A stretch of 64,000 nucleotides of DNA from Fragilaria crotonensis (Eukaryota > Bacillariophyta > Fragilariophyceae > Fragilariales > Fragilariaceae), in assembly GCA_022925895.1 (NCBI GenBank), contig JAKSYS010000004.1, positions 62,001 to 126,000 of the forward strand. The letters run 5' to 3'. How positions within the stretch are numbered: position 1 is the first letter of the stretch; each line of letters opens with the position of its first letter. Positions 1 through 10,657 of this stretch are shown piece by piece. The position numbers were made by a program, and so were the translations under genes. The notes under the pieces were generated by a model that was not told where the DNA came from, did not search any database, and was given only the letters and a program-made list of their open reading frames with translations.

Positions 1-320
1 CCATTGGACACTGAAGTATATTGTACACATAGATTGCACCCATGTATTTACCTGCCAATGGATAACAAAATAAACCAACATTAATGAGCATAATTCACCG
101 GAATGAAGAAAATCCTCGAGTATAATTGAAAGATAGAGTACTCTGAAGCTGCAGGTGATCATGGACGCACACGGCAACAGAACTCACCGAAAGTACGGGG
201 ATCCAATCGAGCGCCTTGCATGACATTATAGGCACCAAAAAGCCCTCCGTATATGACCGAAGGAACGATGGGATCAATCAGACAATTTACCTGATATCCA
301 AGCGTTCGAGTTGAAACCAT
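1..320 (-). CDS. partial membrane-protein gene running off the left edge
   Basis: Two exons are visible. The first (320 down to 188) encodes 44 residues starting MVSTRTLGYQ, with a hydrophobic glycine-rich stretch (IVPSVIYGGLFGAYNV). It ends at a GTGAGT donor. A 136-bp intron (187-52) ends in CAG, and the next exon stays open to the edge, giving KYMGAIYVYN. The phases match (one base carried over), which supports the model. The composition suggests a small multi-pass membrane protein. A faint resemblance to Tim17/22-type proteins is a guess only. The start is uncertain because an AG acceptor and open frame also lie just upstream of the Met. The 3' part is outside the window. Confidence 0.45.
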
Positions 321-824
321 GTTGCCGAACGAAAGGAAATGATTTCCTTGATTACTGAAAATTGGCGAAACGATGGCGACCGGAATATGATACACTACAC
401 AGTACGATGTACAGTACCCGCATACCACAGCACCGATGTCCGATGTCGTCTTGCCAGAGGAAAGACTGACACCGTCTGTCTAGCACTATTATCATACGTG
501 GTACTCATATACAAGTACTTGAGTACGAGTAGTATGCATACAAGTACGGGGAAGCGGACACGCCGACTATACATGTAGTGATTACGGTACGTGTACCAGT
601 ACAGTAGTAAGCGCAGACGCAATCGCTACTAGACTGCAAGTCTTTCCTCCTTCGAAGAACGTCGAGGTGAAGCAGTGTGTAAAAGGTTGAAAGCAGCCGT
701 CGATGCTCTAACTTACAATATGATACTTGGCTGGCGGTTTCATTGCGGCGAAGTGTTATAAATCGTTCACAGGAAGAAACCGGCAGCTGCCATGGAATAC
801 TACAGTGTAGACTAGCAGTGCCCG
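321..824. other. intergenic, no gene seen
   Basis: About 500 bp between the edge gene and the OsmC-like gene. It has scattered GTAC-containing motifs (around 500-600) but no ORF with family features on either strand. Confidence 0.4.
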
Positions 825-1463
825 TCATTCTAGATCTTCATGTATCCACTTTAATCTCACCTCACAGCCACTTGCCACCATCATGGATGAAACGGGACAC
901 CTCGCTTCTGTTTTCTCAGCAAGAATCACCAGCTGATCTGCAGACATCAATCCTTTTTTGAGATGCACCTTAACAGTTCCTTCCACACTTTGTATCCATG
1001 CGGGAATGGTAGAATTTGCAAGGATTGGCAAAGTCAGTGCTCCTCTATTATCCCGACATGCATTGATATCGAATTCCAATCGATCAATCAGTACACGAGG
1101 TTGCATATTGCGTCCCACGTACACTGCCGTGGCTTGCGTACAGCCAAGCAAGGCTGCCAAGAGGAGTTCGACAGGTTGGGGATGAGCATCTTGCCCGCCC
1201 ATTTTTTTGGGCAAATCGGTCCTTATTTCGTGCCCTGTGGCCGTCTTGAGACATGTACCCGACCTTTCTCCCAAGCCCTCGATATGATATGATTGACAAA
1301 ACTCGGTTGGGATTTTTGTTCTAAATTGGACCAATGGTGAATGCTGTAAATCGGCTTGCCCTTTCGAAAGGACGATAGCGCCATTCCGAAAATGACGTTT
1401 CCCAGCAGTGGCAATTTCGTTCGCATAAGAGACCCGACGTGTGGGACGGACAAAGCGATTCAT
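825..1463 (-). CDS. OsmC/Ohr-family protein
   Basis: 212 residues from the Met at 1463; the frame stays open to 1541, so an alternative start 26 codons upstream is possible. The OsmC fold signature is clear: a GHEI-TD-P-MGG loop, then PVELLLAALLGC containing the first conserved cysteine, and ARCPVSSMM containing the second. In the family the two cysteines reduce organic hydroperoxides using dihydrolipoyl or thiol donors. From MNRFVRPTRR the N-terminus is basic and could be a mitochondrial or plastid presequence. Organellar peroxide detoxification is an inference. No intron is needed. Confidence 0.8.
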   Translation of the reverse strand: MNRFVRPTRRVSYANEIATAGKRHFRNGAIVLSKGQADLQHSPLVQFRTKIPTEFCQSYHIEGLGERSGTCLKTATGHEIRTDLPKKMGGQDAHPQPVELLLAALLGCTQATAVYVGRNMQPRVLIDRLEFDINACRDNRGALTLPILANSTIPAWIQSVEGTVKVHLKKGLMSADQLVILAEKTEARCPVSSMMVASGCEVRLKWIHEDLE

Positions 1464-2205
1464 GATTCTTGGTTGCAAAGGCAGGTCGCGTTCATTTCGA
1501 TCAATCCATGCTATGGCGAAGAACTCGCCTCTGCTGCGCAATGTACTAAGATGTTTGAACTTAGAGCTTTTTTGTCAGTAGAGTCAGTGCTGGTACTCTC
1601 CGGTAGAGGTATGCGCATACAGTATCCAGTCCGTTGCGGAATCTGACTGTCAAAATACACATTATGTGTGTCGATTGTTGGTCAGAGGGCTGGATGTGGG
1701 ATGGGTGGGCGCTTGGTAATAATATGATCCGTGATCTCTTGATTTTCCCATCGTTTTTGGTATCAGGGCATCCAGGGGTAGCAGTAATTAGGAATTTGGA
1801 TATTCGGTTAAGGATTCGGCAACAGCAAATTGCGCTACAAGGTATCATACCAGATACCAGGTACTGTACACGAATGCTCTATTGTGCAAAGCCGACATAC
1901 GGGACTGGAGAGTTCAGATGGCTACCGTAGTCTCTCGTCCCGTCTACATATATACATACATATATTTGATATGGACGAATATAGAGGAGACTATTTGTAC
2001 ACCAAGTATGGACAACTCTGGAGTATATTGTATTCAGGATCCTGTTAAGGTATGAATCCATTTACATACGGAAGAGCTCCTTACACAGGAGGCGTCGATT
2101 TTGTTTTTCATAGACTACTACTCTACTTGAGTGCAAAAAGTTTGAGAAAGAGAAAATACTACGTGACATCTGGGGAATACATTTTTCGCCTCTCATCTAC
2201 AGGAA
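1464..2205. other. intergenic, no gene seen
   Basis: About 740 bp between two divergently oriented genes. It includes a TATA/CATA-rich microsatellite-like stretch near 1945-1970. A CTACAG immediately before the downstream gene could be a splice acceptor. No supported ORF. Confidence 0.4.
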
Positions 2206-3396
2206 ATGGGAATCTATCAACGAATGTTCTGCAACTGCACCAAGCGAAAGGCATTGATCTTGAGCGCAGTCGCCGTTGTGTCATTGAGCTTAATCATTGG
2301 ACTTTCGGTGGGCTTACGAGGCAGGTCTGCGTCGGAAAGCCCATACAACAACAACGTTACGGGGGCTGTAGGAGAAAGTAGTGACAACCAAACGGAGGCT
2401 GTAGGAGAAAGTAGTGACAACCAAACGGAGGCTGTAGGAGAAAGTAGTGACAACCAAACAACTTCCAGTCCATCAAGTCGGGTGCCATCAGTTTCACCGA
2501 TCCAAATTAATCTTTCCTTTGACTTTTCACCATCTTCTTCGCCATCTAGCGTTATTCTTCCATCCGTTGAACCGTCGCTGGGCCTTGAATTGCCTGTTCC
2601 AAACCGAACTTCCTTTTTCGTAATCGGGTGTGTTCCGTACGACGAGGGAGAACGAGACGTTTTAACAGCACAGATTTCTTCGCTCAATGCAACAGATACT
2701 GACTTTCTCATTCATGTGGGTGACATCAAGGACGGCAGATCCGATTGTTCGCAAGATGCCCTTGACGACGTGGATTCCATATTAAAGCTTTCTCCAGTTC
2801 CGGTGTTTTTGGTTGTGGGTGACAACGAATTTAACGATTGCACCAATATCTCACCGGACAAGGCCTTGGATATGTGGAGGGATACCTTTGTGGGATTCAA
2901 CGCCAAGTACTGGTCGCAGTCCTTTGCGAACTTGACCACATTCTCCGAACGACCTGAAATATTTTCGTTTCTCAACCGGAAAACGCTATTCCTGGGAGTG
3001 AACGTTGTGGGTGGAAGGATTCATGATACGAACGAATGGGAATCACGTCACGAGGATGACGTAGAATGGGTCACAGAGAATATGCTAGAGTATGAAAGCG
3101 AAGTGCACTCCGTCGTCATGTTTGGACAGGCAGACGCAGATGGCGACACTGCGGATTTCTTCAACCCATTGGTCCTCTTTCTTCGTAAGCAATTTTCAAG
3201 CGACATACCCATCCTGTACGTTTGCGCCGATACTCATACTTGGGGCTATACACCAAGCATGTTCGACATTGACAATTTCTTAAGGGTGCGAATTAAAGGA
3301 GGCGTGAGCGAACCAGTGGTTCGAATCACCGTGGATCCAGAGACGGCTGGCACTGATCCAGTGGATGCCTTTCAGGTAGAACGATTCCTCGATTAG
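2206..3396 (+). CDS. membrane-anchored calcineurin-like phosphoesterase
   Basis: 396 residues. A type II signal anchor lies at about residues 16-37, after a short basic cytosolic tail (NCTKRK). Next comes a Ser/Pro/Asn-rich linker holding three tandem 11-residue repeats (AVGESSDNQTE). The C-terminal domain (about 140-390) has metallophosphoesterase landmarks: HVGDIKDG (GDxxD-like), VVGDNEFNDC (GDNE in place of GNHD) and a late DTHTWGY block in place of GHxH. The metal ligands are therefore partly divergent and activity is uncertain. The catalytic domain should face the secretory lumen or outside. CTACAG directly upstream of the ATG leaves open an extra 5' exon. Confidence 0.75.
   Translation: MGIYQRMFCNCTKRKALILSAVAVVSLSLIIGLSVGLRGRSASESPYNNNVTGAVGESSDNQTEAVGESSDNQTEAVGESSDNQTTSSPSSRVPSVSPIQINLSFDFSPSSSPSSVILPSVEPSLGLELPVPNRTSFFVIGCVPYDEGERDVLTAQISSLNATDTDFLIHVGDIKDGRSDCSQDALDDVDSILKLSPVPVFLVVGDNEFNDCTNISPDKALDMWRDTFVGFNAKYWSQSFANLTTFSERPEIFSFLNRKTLFLGVNVVGGRIHDTNEWESRHEDDVEWVTENMLEYESEVHSVVMFGQADADGDTADFFNPLVLFLRKQFSSDIPILYVCADTHTWGYTPSMFDIDNFLRVRIKGGVSEPVVRITVDPETAGTDPVDAFQVERFLD
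2365..2463 (+). repeat. three tandem 33-bp coding repeats
   Basis: Units at 2365-2397, 2398-2430 and 2431-2463. The first two are identical and the third differs only at its last bases. Each encodes AVGESSDNQTE in the linker of the phosphoesterase and carries an N-glycosylation sequon (NQT), so copy number would change linker length and potential glycosylation. Confidence 0.9.
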
Positions 3397-4397
3397 TCGC
3401 GTTGACCTTGAAGAATGCTGCTGCACCGCTCATGTTGATTGGATATTGGATGAGACCTGTATGTCATGCTTGTGCCACATGGAGTATAGCTATTAACTAT
3501 CAACATATGTAGTTCCTTGTTATTCAGTTATGCTGGGAGGTGGGGTAAACCGTGCTATTGCATGCACACGCGTGCATTTATGTGAAAAACATGTATGAAA
3601 ATAATTCTCCCCGCTTTTAAAAGCCTCTCTCGATTTACGCTGGAACCTCTACTACCGGTAGTCTAGTAGAGAGAATATTTCTGGAGGATTTGCACTATAT
3701 ACATACTCGTCCTTCTAATTTCGAATTCCAAAAAATCCTCTTTCCTGGGTTCGGTTTGGGGTGTGCGCGGTGTTGCGGACGTCGTCGTACTGTACAACGC
3801 AGTACTGTACTACTGATACATACGACTATACTCGTACTTGACATTTATTTCGTACGAAAGCTCAACTCTAGTATCGTACAACATGCTACCGCTAACGCAT
3901 ACTCGAGTACTCGAGTAGTTGGACTTGTACTGGAGTACTACTCCATTCACGTTGCTACGGTACAAGTATGTAGTACTGGTGTACTGTAATCCTCGAGAAC
4001 GTGGAAGGTCCAGTATCCGAGTACAACCCTGGTTGTACTCTGAGTTAACGAGTCCTTGTACTATTGTGCGTTGGGTGGTGAATAAAAAGGCGGGTACCAG
4101 GTACCAGGTACTTGTACTCCTACTGTACAAGTTACAAGTCCTCCAGTACCTGGTACAAGTACCAGGCCGTGGATCAAAATGCTGCTTCACGTCGTACAAC
4201 ACTCTGTGGATTGTGGATGTGCATCGAATCTTTGTACAATACTACCTGTACTTGTACGAGTGTATGTCATACTTGAATTGTCCCGACAAAGAGGGTCACA
4301 TGACACGTGACGAGTTAAAGCAGTTGACGTGTGTCTGACGATTCCCACAGTAAAATGAAAGTTAGACTTTTCCATCTTGTCTTCGGATCTTATAACC
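3397..4397. other. GTAC-rich intergenic DNA
   Basis: No gene recognised. From about 3780 to 4340 the sequence is dense in GTAC-centred palindromes such as GGTACCAGGTACC and AGTACTCGAGTACT, which create long but meaningless ORFs on both strands. Confidence 0.6.
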
Positions 4398-5357
4398 CAC
4401 GGGTTTTGTCAGATGCTATCTGACAACCTAGTAGAAACCACCTATACAGTGCACTGTAGTAGAGTAGCCTACTATCTTTGAAGGTACGGGAACGCACGTC
4501 TACATATCATCCCCCTCTTGCTCATGTTTGAGTAATCAAGTACCAGGTACATGTAGACTGAAGTATGATACGTATGCATACGATACCTGACACAGGCTTG
4601 ATACTGCCCTATACACGCAATACTTAAATGCTGCAAGATTTTACCATTTGTAGATCGTCGCAATAGTTTGGCCAATTAAATACTCAGAGTACATTTCAGG
4701 AAGGACATCGGCAGTTTTCCTTCAAGTACCGGTAATTTACTTAGGGATTCCGAAATCAAAAGGCAGTACTCCAAGTACTCCACACTGATTCATTATATTT
4801 ATTTGGCCAATCAAATATCAATCTGAACCTGAAAGGCAGAATATCATTTTTAATTAGATCGATTTGCTAAATCAAATATATGCTATCATAGTACAAAAGG
4901 CATTATATTAGAATAACGAATAATATCAAATTCAGATACATACACACTGAATCTATTAAGTAAGCAATTTGATTCGACCAAATTGGTTGTCCGAAACAAG
5001 AAGGCAGTGCATCATTCTTACTTACATTGATTTGGCCAATCGTATGATCTTCTGGAACAAAAGTCATTAAATCAATAATTATAGTTTGATGGGCAATTGC
5101 AATACTTAAAGACTGGCTTCTTAAGTATCCAACCGATTAGCCCGCTCGGGCAATTTTCTTACCGTAAACAGAAGTTGTCATACAAAATCTGACAAACCGG
5201 TAAAGATCAGAGATCCGCAACAACACTCCTGTACCTGGTCATACATTATCTACAGGTACAAGAACCAGGATCAACTGGATCCCAAGGTTTTGTCAGAATT
5301 CATCTGACAACCATCTGACAGACCGCTAGAAAACCCCGCATGCTATCTGACAAACCC
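4398..5357. repeat. AT-rich element bounded by GGGTTT(T)GTCAGAT inverted repeats
   Basis: Both ends carry related inverted motifs (left GGGTTTTGTCAGATGCTATC; right, reverse-complemented, GGGTTTGTCAGATAGCATG). Extra copies of the TGTCAGA hairpin lie near 5175 and 5288-5325. The interior has degenerate repeats of TTTGGCCAATCAAAT (4670, 4801, 5030) and AAAGGCA. No coding capacity. The structure suggests a non-autonomous DNA transposon, but I found no convincing target duplication, so the limits are approximate. Confidence 0.45.
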
Positions 5358-5649
5358 TGGGGATCTCTCTATCCCGGCACCAAGTACTACTAATAGTGGA
5401 TTGAGATCGTTGGCTGCTTTGATCTTCTCTGTTCTTTGTGTTTTGAGTTTTGACGTAGCCAGTAGTAGTACATACTCAAAGTACGGGCATACTTTTGGGG
5501 GGAGGCAACGTTCTTTATCTCAAAATGAGTGTTTTTATTCAGTTGCTCAATCATGACAATATGTGTAAGTAAATGTGCAGAGTCAAGGATTGTCCATTGG
5601 CTACATATGGATGTGTACCTAACGATAATTCTAATTTAAATGAATGTAT

Positions 5650-5880
5650 ACATGCGAGGAGCATGCATTAGAATTCTCGAGCATGCAATGGAATGCTCGA
5701 GAATGCAATCGCATTCTCGAGCATGCTATGGAATGCATTCGAGCCGGCCAGACGTCGTTCACTATGAAACTATAACTACTAAATACGTTTTGATAAAAAA
5801 ATCGCATTCTATGGCATGCTCGAGCATTCCATTGCACGCTCGAGCATTCTATGGCATGCTCGAGACAATTCGAATGCACT
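5650..5880. repeat. large imperfect inverted repeat of GAATGCTCGAGCATGC units
   Basis: Two arms of about 75 bp (near 5656-5740 and 5806-5878) are roughly reverse complements around a spacer of about 65 bp. Each arm holds several copies of a self-palindromic 16-mer centred on CTCGAG, flanked by CATGC and GAATGC. Both strands stay open for 80-97 codons because of the symmetry, not because a protein is encoded. Confidence 0.7.
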
Positions 5881-7053
5881 GAAATTTTAGACCAGTGCCA
5901 ATCCTTGTAAACATACATATGCATATATAAAGTATAAAGATGCTACCAGGTACAAATATATCCTGATGGTCATCAATGAGAATGAACTGATACCAATGAA
6001 CGACGTCATCAGAATATCATATATTAAGCTATGAATAAGAGTATAAAAGCAACCCATCTAATTGATGAACCGCACAGTCGGCATTTCGCATTCCACAGCA
6101 CGCAAGACGGGAGGGAATCGTCAGACGCACGTCAGCTGCTGTAACTTGTCCCATGTCCCGTGTCCCGTGACCCTTTTCATGTGTACTCTATCGGTAGTAA
6201 GGTACAAGTACTTGTACCAGTACTCGTAGAACGATATGTTCATTTTCACAGCGTGTACTCGTACTACCTCGTACACTCCGATAGAGGCACTTGTTCTTTG
6301 TACTGCCTGGCACCATGGTTCTGGAGTTCGACTACTGTAGTACTGTAGTACTTGTACTGGATTACCCTTATTGACCATCCACCGTACTACAGTACCAGGT
6401 ACTACCGGTAGTAATGTACTGGTACCAGGAACTCGTTTACTCGTACGTACTACAGCCTACACAGTACAACCCATGATTGTACTACTACATCGTACAAGTA
6501 CTGCATACCTACTGGAGCTTCCAGCCACGTTCTCCAGTACAAGTAGTCGGAGTACTCCAGTACCCCGAGGACTCCAGTATTTGTACTTAAGTATTAAAGA
6601 AACGCGAGACTCGAAAGGAGTGCAAGTGCTGCAGTAGCAACTTTGTAATTTTTCCCCTTGCTAGCTAGACTACTGGTAATCTTAGCAGGTGCGTATTGCT
6701 GCCTGCTCACAGAATGCGGTGGCTTAAAGTACTATGCCTGTAGTGCTATCGTCAACAGCCAAGGTCAATTATGGAGAAGTAGTCAAGTACAACGCTGTAC
6801 AGTACGACGTGGTCCGCAGTACGCAGAACCCGCAACACCGCAAATTACGAGAGTGACCAGTGACCACAGTTCAGTCGTACGGAATATTCTACTACTAGCT
6901 AGTAGAGTACTGGAGTACAGGTCAAGCATAAATCAAAAAGCTTTTGAAAGTGGTGAATTTTTTAGATGTTCTTCATATGAACGCACATGTTCATGTGTGA
7001 ATGCTATGGCACGGCTTACCCCACCTCCCTGAAGGCGCAATAGTACAACCAGT
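5881..7053. other. GTAC-rich intergenic DNA upstream of the Harbinger element
   Basis: No supported gene. GTAC palindromes dominate 6180-6620. A 124-codon open frame at 6658-7032 lacks a convincing start, domain or codon signature. Confidence 0.5.
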
Positions 7054-7266
7054 AGGGACTTTAAGCAAATTTTGGAAAAGTTGTGCGCGCGCACAACTTA
7101 GCATTCGTCGAGTACCGGATCGCGAGCTCCGGCACTCAGAAGTTCGAGCAAGTAAAAGTTAGGACCCTTGCAAAGTTCGGTTAAGCAAAAAAACGTTTCG
7201 TCGCGCGCACCAAAATATGAAAGTACTGTTGCAAAGTGCAAGTACCTGGTAGTACGGGAGTTGTAG

Positions 7267-8607
7267 ATGCCGATACAAAGTGGTGAGTATCATAAACACA
7301 TAACTCTTACGATGGCGACTGCGACAGGTTGGAATGACATCGACACAAGCGGCCCATTGGAGAGAGAAACTTCGGCTTGTGCTGTCTTTTCTTCACTTCT
7401 TGCTCTCTGCATGGAAGAAGACAAATCTTCAGTGGCAGTGGCAGTGCCGGTGATTTGTCTTCTGGGTTTCCGCGGCAACAACAGAGTTATCAGGACCCGC
7501 GACATCCCACTAGTGATGTCATTTCTGCAATTCTATGTTGAATGTGACAACAATGAATTCTGTCTTGGTCATTTGGTTGCATTGATGCTCCTGGGATTAG
7601 GAAGCAACACGAGTGTATTCCAGCACATGGATATGCCTATCATCCCGGATGTTCGTCTGGATTTGAACAGATTGAGTCAATCAGATTGTCGGGCGGCATT
7701 TCGATTCGACCAAGAAGAAATGAAAAGGACCGTGTGTTTGTTGCCTTTTCCTGATATAATCATCACCCACAAAAGAGACAGAGTTCATCTACTGGAAGCA
7801 TATGCAATTTTCTGTAGAAGGCTCTGTTACCCGAACCGGTGGTGTGATCTGCACAAAGAGTTCGGACGATCTACAAGTGCACTATCAAGAATATTTGGGC
7901 TAATGCTTCATTTGATTGTTTCAAGGGTCGGCCCAAAGGTTGTTTTTTATCCTCTGAAGCAGGAGCGATATGACCAATATCTGGAGTGCTTTGTACGGAA
8001 GGGTGCAGATGCTGACCTCAGAATTGTCGCAGTGATTGATGCAAAAAAACTTATGAGTTGCCGACCCACACATTTTCAAGGGTCACAGTACGATCGACAT
8101 AAAAAAGGTCATGGTCTCAAGTTTCAGACTTTAGAAGGGCCAGATGGTTTAGGTATCAGTTGTGTTCGCGCCTATGATGGCAGACGAGGCGATGGCTATA
8201 TCTTCCGTCATTCCAATCTGGAAAACTTCTGGCGGAACCATCCAATCGCATGTAACTACAGAAAATTGGCTGATTCGGCCTACCCAACAACAAACTGGAC
8301 GTTGTCTATGTTCAAAAAGCTACCAGGACGAGAACTGCCACCGGACAGACAGGCTTTCAACGCTACATACAGTCCTATGCGAACCTGCGTTGAATGGGGA
8401 TACGAGAAGGTAGTTCGACATTGGGCATACGTCGACTTCAAAAAACAAATGAGAATGGAAATGGTGCGAATGGAAGCAATGTGGCACGGTGCATTCTGGC
8501 TTACAAATGTTGTAACTTGTGTTAGAGGTGGCAACCAAATCTCCGAGTACTTCGAGCTACCACCACCGACACTTGAAGAGTACCTCAGAACGACTTTGGA
8601 ATTGTAG
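7267..8607 (+). CDS. Harbinger-type DDE transposase
   Basis: 446 residues. The N-terminal part is helical and lineage-specific; the DDE nuclease fold occupies the C-terminal half. Candidate catalytic residues are D258 (in VIDAKK), D336 (in LADSAYP, the DSGYP-like motif of the superfamily) and E376 (in VEWGYEKV). HGLKFQ and PDGLG between the first two are typical family landmarks. The C-terminal YFELPPPTLEEYL block is also seen in diatom and oomycete relatives. A second Met (codon 16) could be the true start. The first D lies in DAKK rather than the commoner DGT, so activity needs testing, but no stop or frameshift interrupts the gene. Confidence 0.85.
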   Translation: MPIQSGEYHKHITLTMATATGWNDIDTSGPLERETSACAVFSSLLALCMEEDKSSVAVAVPVICLLGFRGNNRVIRTRDIPLVMSFLQFYVECDNNEFCLGHLVALMLLGLGSNTSVFQHMDMPIIPDVRLDLNRLSQSDCRAAFRFDQEEMKRTVCLLPFPDIIITHKRDRVHLLEAYAIFCRRLCYPNRWCDLHKEFGRSTSALSRIFGLMLHLIVSRVGPKVVFYPLKQERYDQYLECFVRKGADADLRIVAVIDAKKLMSCRPTHFQGSQYDRHKKGHGLKFQTLEGPDGLGISCVRAYDGRRGDGYIFRHSNLENFWRNHPIACNYRKLADSAYPTTNWTLSMFKKLPGRELPPDRQAFNATYSPMRTCVEWGYEKVVRHWAYVDFKKQMRMEMVRMEAMWHGAFWLTNVVTCVRGGNQISEYFELPPPTLEEYLRTTLEL

Positions 8608-9391
8608 TCGGGATCGCCGGATGATCGTGAAGTGGTGTACCAGTGGCGAACGTCGCGACGTCATCCTCGTCGATTTGAGATGCTTCTGGACAAGGTGACG
8701 AGTGGAGTAACTTATGCATGCTTCCTTGACTGCGATCCTGATTTTGAGAAATAACTACAATTGACGTCGACGAACAGGAAACGAAGTGTACGAGTTGGAA
8801 CCAAATATGCAAACCGCCCGTCCATCCAGCGACTGTGTAGTTTTGTAAAATAACATCTCGCGTTCGACACTATTTGGAGTTGCATTCTTGTCGTGTGTGT
8901 TGGAATAGCTGCTGTGTGAGTAGACGTTTGTTGATCGTCGCTCATTAGTACATTGTTAGATAGGACTCTATACCTGTAACGAGGTCGTCATCAGTCACCA
9001 ACCACCGCGTACTAGCTAGTATGCTGATGCATGTTAGTGGCGATGTGGCGATCGTCGGTGAAAATGTCCACAGTTCAGCGGACGAATTTGATGAGCTGGT
9101 CGTCTCAAGGAGCGATCAAAGAATGCTGGCGGGGTGTGGCGAACTTGACCAGGCACTTCACAGTACGAAGAACGAAGCGCTTTTAAACGAAATACATGGA
9201 AGCGTTTCGAGGATGGTGAGCAACACAAACGAACAAGGTCATCGTTGTATGGTCGATAACAGCACTCACTAAGAAGCGGACGATACCATGCTACGTGATA
9301 CAGTACTATCTTTTGCAATACTACGACACCATTAGTAGTATTAATCTAATATGAACTCATCCCCCGCCCCAGAGAATGACCTTGCTGGCTA
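8608..9391. other. internal spacer of the Harbinger element
   Basis: About 780 bp between the 3' ends of the two convergent genes. A short open frame (9021-9272, plus, 83 codons) is acidic and has no recognisable family; I do not call it a gene. Confidence 0.5.
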
Positions 9392-10657
9392 CTACTTGCT
9401 GCTATCCTCCTTCCCACGACCTCCTCGTTCAAGCTCGGCCATCCTGATCTTCATTTCTGCCATCTGCATTTCCCACTGCATTTTTTGGAGGTCCATACTA
9501 CGAAGCTGTATCTCGTGCTGGCGCTGGCTATCTTCTTTTTCCTTCTCAAAACGTTTCTCAGCCATCTGCTTTTCAAAATCAAATCGCTTGACCTCAATTT
9601 CAGCATTCCCCTGTCGTGTTTTAGTCAGAGAATCAATGAGGTCACGGCACAATGCCTTATTGCTCGAGGCACCAACAGCAGAATTATCAACGTTTCTTCG
9701 CTTGTTGATCTTGTTTGCGGCTGGTGTCACCATGACTTGAGCTGGAGCTGAGTCGTCTTCTGATCCAAGTTCGACAACCTCACCGTTGTCGCCAAGCACC
9801 ATCATCGGTCCACCAACCTGAATTGCTTCACCTGCAACAATGCTACTTGCACTCTTCAGACGCAGTGCCCGCCCCTCCGCAACTTGCTTTGTGGCATCGT
9901 GCTCTGCCATCATTTTTGCGGCAACCTCAGCATCCTTTGCATCAGCTTCTTCCAATGCGTGATCGTTCGCAATGCCATATACCCTGCTCATGGTTTCACT
10001 GGGTTCATCCTCGTTTGCAGTCCCATTTGCAACAGATTCCTGAAACTGTTCGGCAAGGGAGCGAATACCAATATACTTCCTCTGAAAAGGACGCCAGTCG
10101 CTAAATTTGTAAACACTTGGCCCTGTTGTTGCGTTGAAGTCAGCAACAACCTGACCCCAACACTTGCTGATCCCATTCTTTGGCGGGATATGCGCATTGT
10201 TTTTGTCGACAATTTCCATCAACAACAATTCATAACGCTCCCCTTCTGGGAATTTCTTCTTAGCCGAACCGACGACAACACTGCTCCTCTTCTCTTGTGT
10301 TTGTCCTGCTGGTGGACAGGTGTTCTCTTTGTTGAGAGCTGCAGATGATGCCATCGCGGATTCCATGTTGGTTCCTTGTTGTTGTCGAGTCACAGTTGAA
10401 AAAGTACTCCAGTACTCTTTCGGATTGCCGCCAACCTCAGTCGTGGAGGTGTACGGTACATCTGGTATCTCAATGAGGAAATTCCTGGCGCGGCCAAAGG
10501 AGATCTGGTGCGCGCGGAGGTCGAGGTTGCCTGACAACGCAACTTTAAAATGGCATTTTAAGGTTGAGTTGGCCATGTTTTTTGGTTCTGCGCACAACTT
10601 TAGCCTTTGCTCAGCTTCAAGATGGAAGCTGAGTACCGGAGACATGAGGTGTGACAT
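9392..10657 (-). CDS. SANT/Myb-like DNA-binding partner protein of the Harbinger element
   Basis: 421 residues. A trihelix/SANT-like segment at about residues 130-200 (GERYELLLMEIVDK, then CWGQVVADFN and FSDWRPFQRKY) is followed by an acidic middle and a charged C-terminal coiled coil (about 335-420, rich in Lys, Glu, Gln and Met). This is the expected layout of the Harbinger second ORF, which in characterised systems binds the terminal repeats and brings the transposase into the nucleus. It lies tail to tail with the transposase. Which of two close N-terminal Mets (codons 1 and 5) is used is unresolved. Confidence 0.8.
   Translation of the reverse strand: MSHLMSPVLSFHLEAEQRLKLCAEPKNMANSTLKCHFKVALSGNLDLRAHQISFGRARNFLIEIPDVPYTSTTEVGGNPKEYWSTFSTVTRQQQGTNMESAMASSAALNKENTCPPAGQTQEKRSSVVVGSAKKKFPEGERYELLLMEIVDKNNAHIPPKNGISKCWGQVVADFNATTGPSVYKFSDWRPFQRKYIGIRSLAEQFQESVANGTANEDEPSETMSRVYGIANDHALEEADAKDAEVAAKMMAEHDATKQVAEGRALRLKSASSIVAGEAIQVGGPMMVLGDNGEVVELGSEDDSAPAQVMVTPAANKINKRRNVDNSAVGASSNKALCRDLIDSLTKTRQGNAEIEVKRFDFEKQMAEKRFEKEKEDSQRQHEIQLRSMDLQKMQWEMQMAEMKIRMAELERGGRGKEDSSK

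Noticed and set aside
3315-3335. tRNA B-box-like sequence (GGTTCGAATCACC)
   Set aside because: It lies in the phosphoesterase coding frame and has no A-box or cloverleaf partner.
5631-5924. Overlapping 80- and 97-codon ORFs on opposite strands
   Set aside because: They are produced by the inverted-repeat symmetry.
6658-7032. 124-codon plus-strand ORF
   Set aside because: No Met at its beginning in good context, no domain, and it runs into GTAC-rich DNA.
9021-9272. Third small gene inside the Harbinger element
   Set aside because: No known counterpart in Harbinger elements and no domain; could be chance in a 780-bp spacer.
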